A DNA stretch of 64,000 bases from Paraburkholderia nodosa. Its GTDB lineage: Bacteria; Pseudomonadota; Gammaproteobacteria; Burkholderiales; Burkholderiaceae. Under the pieces are notes generated by a model, which had not been told where the DNA came from, did not search any database, and was given only the letters and a program-made list of their open reading frames with translations. The stretch covers positions 1 through 64,000 of the forward strand of contig NZ_MCNV01000033.1 of the NCBI RefSeq assembly GCF_001718195.1, written 5' to 3'. Shown piece by piece: positions 60,832 through 64,000 of the stretch. The translations under genes were made by a program, and so were the position numbers. Every line of letters starts with the position of its first letter. Positions within the stretch are counted from its first letter, which is position 1.

Positions 60832-61866
60832 TCAGGATTGCTTCGGCCGACGTTGACGGACGATCTGCACGAGTCTCGCGAGGCCTTCCGGTTCCTTGAT
60901 CAGAAAGACGATGATCAGCGTGCCGAAGACGATCTTCTGCAGGTTCTGCACCTGGTCTGCGCCGATGCCCGCGTGGGCCAGCGCGCCAGCCGCGTTCGAA
61001 AGCAGGATCGGCAGTAAAACGATGAACGCCGCGCCAAGAAAGTTGCCCGAGATGCTGCTCATGCCGCCAATGATGATGATGAACAGCACCTGGAACGAAA
61101 GATTCAGGTTGAAGCCGTCCGGCTCGATCGTGCCGAGATACGCGAATGCCCACAGCGCGCCTGCGATGCCGAGCACGAAGGAACTCAGCGCGAAGGCCAG
61201 CAGCTTGCTGCGCCCCACCGGAATGCCGATCACGCGCGCGGCGGCTTCCATGTCGCGTACAGCCATCCAGCGCCGGCCAAGTTCGCTGCGCACGAGGCTC
61301 GCGCCCAATGCGAACAGCAAGGTCGCGACGCCGAGCACGAACAGGTAGCGCGACACCGGCGTGTCGATGCGCCAGTGACCGATCGCGAGCTGCGGCGCGC
61401 TCAACACGCCGGACGTGTCGTAGTTCGAGAACCACCCCACGCGCGTGAACAGCCAGACCACGAAGAACTGGGCGGCCAGCGTCGAGACGATCAGGTAGAA
61501 GCCCTTGATACGCAGGCTCGGCAGTCCGAACAGCACGCCGGCCGCGGCGCTGACCAGGCCGCCGAGCAGCAGGTCGACCGGCAGCGGCAGCGCAGGCACA
61601 CGTACGAGCAGGTTGTAGGTCGCATAGGCGCCGATCGACATGAACGCGGCCGAACCGAGCGACAACTGCCCCGCATAGCCGGTCAGGAAGTTCAGTCCGA
61701 GTCCGGCCACGGACAGGATCAGAAACGGCACGAGGATCGCGTTCAGCCAGTAGTCGTTCGCCGCGAGCGGCACGCCGGCAAACGCGACGAGCGCGCCCGC
61801 AAGCGGCACCGCCAGCCGGCGCAGGTTCAGCCGGCGCGGTTCGGCGAGGGGACGGGTCAATTCCAT
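60832..61866 (-). CDS. livM: Liv-type ABC importer, permease LivM
   Basis: 344 residues from the ATG at 61866 (GAGGAA upstream). About nine membrane helices; LivM signature LNFLTGYAGQLSLGSAAFMS and the EAA-like loop LGRRWMAVRDMEAAARVIGI. It makes the transmembrane channel with LivH. It follows livH by 10 bp. Confidence 0.92.
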   Translation of the reverse strand: MELTRPLAEPRRLNLRRLAVPLAGALVAFAGVPLAANDYWLNAILVPFLILSVAGLGLNFLTGYAGQLSLGSAAFMSIGAYATYNLLVRVPALPLPVDLLLGGLVSAAAGVLFGLPSLRIKGFYLIVSTLAAQFFVVWLFTRVGWFSNYDTSGVLSAPQLAIGHWRIDTPVSRYLFVLGVATLLFALGASLVRSELGRRWMAVRDMEAAARVIGIPVGRSKLLAFALSSFVLGIAGALWAFAYLGTIEPDGFNLNLSFQVLFIIIIGGMSSISGNFLGAAFIVLLPILLSNAAGALAHAGIGADQVQNLQKIVFGTLIIVFLIKEPEGLARLVQIVRQRRPKQS

Positions 61867-61876
61867 CAAGGTTTCC

Positions 61877-62758
61877 TCAAACGCGCTCGACGGCCGCCTC
61901 GCCGAACAGGCCGGACGGGCGCGCGAGCAGGAACAGCATTGCAAGCAGATAGGGGAACCAGTTCTCGATGCCGTCGCCGATCACGCTCCCGACATAAACC
62001 TCGGCCAGCTTCTCCGTTGCGCCGACCAGCAGCCCGCCGACGATCGCGCCGCCGATCGACGAGAAGCCGCCGATGATCAGCACCGGCAGAGCCTTGAGCA
62101 CGACGAGCGAGAGCGAGAACTGCACGCCGAGCCGCGCGCCCCAGAGCAGACCCGCAACGAGGCCGACGAAGCCAGCCAGTGCCCAGACGATGGTCCAGAC
62201 GCGCGGCAGCCGCACGCCGACCGCGAAGGCGGCGAGCGGATCGTCGGCCACGGCCCGCAGTGACAGGCCAAAACGCGAGCGCTTCGCGAGCTGCGACAGG
62301 GCAAGCACCAGCACGCCCGCCGTGGCGGCCGCGAACAGGTCGAAGCGGCTCACCATTACGCCGGCCAGATGCAGCGGCCTGTCGTCGATGCCGAGATCGA
62401 GCCCGTGCACCTGCGCGCCCCAGAACAGCTGCGCCGCGCCTTCGAGAATCAGGCTCAGACCGAGGGTGGCCATGAACAGCACGATCGGCGCGCGGTTGAC
62501 GAGCGGGCGCAGCACGAAGCGGCCGGTTGCGATCGCGATCAGTACGAGCGCGGCGAGCGTCGCCCCGAACGACAGCCACGGGTTCCAGCCGCGCTCAACG
62601 AGGCTCACGTAAGTCAGCGCACCGAACAGCACGAGCGAGCCCTGCGCGAAGTTGAAGATGCCCGACGCCTTGTAGATCAGCACGAAGCCGATTGCGACCA
62701 GCGAATACATCACGCCGGCCAGCAGTCCGCCCACCAGCACCTCGAAAAAGAATTGCAT
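61877..62758 (-). CDS. livH: Liv-type ABC importer, permease LivH
   Basis: 293 residues from the ATG at 62758; the frame is open further upstream over livG but encodes no protein-like sequence there. About eight helices; MQFFFEVLVGGLLAGVMYSL at the start and IYKASGIFNFAQGSLVLFGA are the LivH signature; SLRAVADDPLAAFAVGVRLP is the coupling loop. Starts 11 bp after livG. Confidence 0.92.
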   Translation of the reverse strand: MQFFFEVLVGGLLAGVMYSLVAIGFVLIYKASGIFNFAQGSLVLFGALTYVSLVERGWNPWLSFGATLAALVLIAIATGRFVLRPLVNRAPIVLFMATLGLSLILEGAAQLFWGAQVHGLDLGIDDRPLHLAGVMVSRFDLFAAATAGVLVLALSQLAKRSRFGLSLRAVADDPLAAFAVGVRLPRVWTIVWALAGFVGLVAGLLWGARLGVQFSLSLVVLKALPVLIIGGFSSIGGAIVGGLLVGATEKLAEVYVGSVIGDGIENWFPYLLAMLFLLARPSGLFGEAAVERV

Positions 62759-62769
62759 TGCGCACCCTC

Positions 62770-63549
62770 TCAATGACGTGTGCCGAGATAGGCCGCCAGC
62801 ACATCCGGGTTCGTGCGGACTTCGTTGGGCCTGCCGTCGGCAATCTTTTTTCCGTAGTCGAGCACGACCACGTGATCGGACAAGCCCATCACCACGCCGA
62901 TGTCGTGCTCGATCAGGACGACCGTGACGCCCAGATGCTCGTTGGCATCGAGCACGTATCCGGCCATCGCGTGCTTCTCCTCGGTATTCATGCCGGCCAT
63001 GGGCTCGTCGAGCAGCAGCAGGCGTGGTTCGGCAGCGAGCGCACGCGCCAGCTCGACCCGCTTCTGTAACCCGTAGGACAGGGTGCCCACCACGCTGTCG
63101 CGCCACGGCTGCAGATCCAGTGCTTCGATCACGCGCTCAGCGCGCTCGCGCTGCAAGGCTTCATCCCGTGCGGCACGGCCAACGTGCAGTGTCTGCTCGA
63201 GCCATGTACTACGGCGATGCAGGTTGCGCCCGGCCAGCACGTTGTCGAACACGCTCATGCGCCGGAACAGCGCGAGATTCTGGAACGTGCGTGCGATGCC
63301 GCGATGCGCGGCGTCGTGCGCGTCCATGCGCCGGTATGCATGGCCGTCGAAGCGCAGCGTACCGTGCTGCGGACGATAGACGCCGTTGATCACGTTCAGC
63401 AGCGAACTCTTGCCCGCGCCGTTCGGGCCGATCAACGCACAGATCTCGCCTGCAGCGACTTCGAAACTGATATCGGTAATGGCCTTGACGCCCCCGAACG
63501 ACACGGAAATGCCGTCGAGCGCGAGCAGGGCCGTCGAGGCTTGCGTCAT
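62770..63549 (-). CDS. livG: Liv-type ABC importer, ATPase LivG
   Basis: 259 residues. Walker A LIGPNGAGKSSLLNVINGVY, Q-loop IARTFQNLALFRRMSVFDNV, signature LSYGLQKRVELARALAAEPR, Walker B LLLLDEPMAGMN, H-loop VVLIEHDIGVVM. The signature LSYG replaces the more common LSGG, as in many LivG proteins. First importer gene, 99 bp after the monooxygenase gene. Confidence 0.92.
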   Translation of the reverse strand: MTQASTALLALDGISVSFGGVKAITDISFEVAAGEICALIGPNGAGKSSLLNVINGVYRPQHGTLRFDGHAYRRMDAHDAAHRGIARTFQNLALFRRMSVFDNVLAGRNLHRRSTWLEQTLHVGRAARDEALQRERAERVIEALDLQPWRDSVVGTLSYGLQKRVELARALAAEPRLLLLDEPMAGMNTEEKHAMAGYVLDANEHLGVTVVLIEHDIGVVMGLSDHVVVLDYGKKIADGRPNEVRTNPDVLAAYLGTRH

Positions 63550-63648
63550 GCTGATTCACCCCTTGGGGTGCCGTTTCCCAGTTGTGTTCTTGTGTTTCGT
63601 GCGGGCGGGTCTGCTCGCGCGCCCGGCCCCGCCCCGCCGCCGCTTGCG

Positions 63649-64000
63649 TCAGGCGGCCTGCTTTTCGCGCTGCGCCTCGAGCTCGCGCACGAGCGGCAGC
63701 ACCTTCTGGCCGAAATACTCGACTTCCTCGATGAAATGCAGGAAGCCGGTCAGCACCAGGTCGCCCCCGATCGACTTCAGTTCGACGATACGTTCGGCGA
63801 TCTGCTGCGGCGTGCCGATCAGGTTCGTGCGGAAGCCGTCGTTGTACTGAACGAGATCCTCGAAGGTCGACTTGGCCCAGTTGCCCTCGCCTTCCGGCGA
63901 CGCCTTGCCCGCCTCCTTGACCGCATCGCCGAACGCGTGCACCGCCTCGACGTGCGCATGCCTGATGATGTCGTCGAGCACGGCCTTCGCTTCCTCTTCG
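63649..64000 (-). CDS. FMN-dependent (luciferase-like) monooxygenase, C-terminal part
   Basis: Partial: the last 117 residues; the start lies beyond the right edge. TNLIGTPQQIAERIVELKSI and LTGFLHFIEEVEYFGQKVLP are the C-terminal signature of bacterial luciferase-like monooxygenases of the SsuD/SfnG type (alkanesulfonate or dimethylsulfone oxygenases). Same strand and just upstream of the Liv-type importer, so the importer may bring in its substrate or the product of its reaction (inference). Confidence 0.78.
   Translation of the reverse strand, partial: EEEAKAVLDDIIRHAHVEAVHAFGDAVKEAGKASPEGEGNWAKSTFEDLVQYNDGFRTNLIGTPQQIAERIVELKSIGGDLVLTGFLHFIEEVEYFGQKVLPLVRELEAQREKQAA

Overview
The window is GC-rich (third codon positions mostly G or C), with compact operons, ATGA start/stop overlaps and regulators typical of Burkholderiales. 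The complete Wsp operon, a Bcp/OmpC-type porin, a YdbC-type pyridoxal reductase and a cyclohexanecarboxylate (ali/bad) cluster point to a soil or plant-associated Burkholderia-group organism (Paraburkholderia, Caballeronia or a relative). Genus is inference. I see no tRNA, rRNA or CRISPR.

Layout. 1-0.3 kb: 3' remnant of an IS481-type insertion sequence. 0.4-5.0 kb: an ECF sigma factor flanked by two membrane anti-sigma-like proteins, divergent from a large secreted beta-propeller protein. 5.0-13.9 kb: wspABCDEF-R, a surface-sensing chemosensory pathway that ends in a diguanylate cyclase. 14.2-21.4 kb: a quinate/shikimate catabolic island (TetR regulator, MFS transporter, NAD-type quinate/shikimate dehydrogenase, type II dehydroquinase, fused 3-dehydroshikimate dehydratase, porin) with a palindromic operator candidate and a triple 53-bp hairpin repeat. 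21.6-26.5 kb: PucR-type regulator, fatty acyl-CoA ligase, PiT phosphate transporter. 26.4-31.6 kb: aliA, aliB, badI and badH with divergent badR, which convert cyclohexanecarboxylate to pimeloyl-CoA. 31.7-37.3 kb: a cupin gene fragment, a membrane-bound J-domain protein, a MoxR/CobS-type ATPase with a VWA partner, an AraC regulator and a small unknown protein. 37.5-47.1 kb: an MdtABC-type RND efflux operon with its own outer-membrane lipoprotein. 47.1-58.4 kb: small housekeeping and stress genes (PACE, nitroreductase, YjbQ, dienelactone-hydrolase-like, cupin, GST, HAD, D-malate/tartrate dehydrogenase with DmlR-like regulator, free Met-R-sulfoxide reductase, pyridoxal reductase). 58.6-64 kb: a complete Liv-type ABC importer behind the 3' part of an FMN-dependent monooxygenase gene that runs off the right edge.

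How the genes work together. The quinate island would import its substrate (porin, MFS), oxidise it (dehydrogenase), dehydrate it (AroQ) and convert 3-dehydroshikimate to protocatechuate (QuiC-like); no protocatechuate ring-cleavage genes lie in the window. The ali/bad cluster activates cyclohexanecarboxylate (AliA), desaturates it (AliB), oxidises the hydroxy intermediate (BadH) and hydrolytically opens the ring (BadI); BadR sits divergently over a clear inverted repeat. The enoyl hydratase step and pimeloyl-CoA oxidation must be encoded elsewhere.

Least explained by known families: the triple hairpin with a compensatory base-pair change, the duplicated anti-sigma genes, the EF-hand-bearing propeller protein, and the J-domain and MoxR/VWA block.
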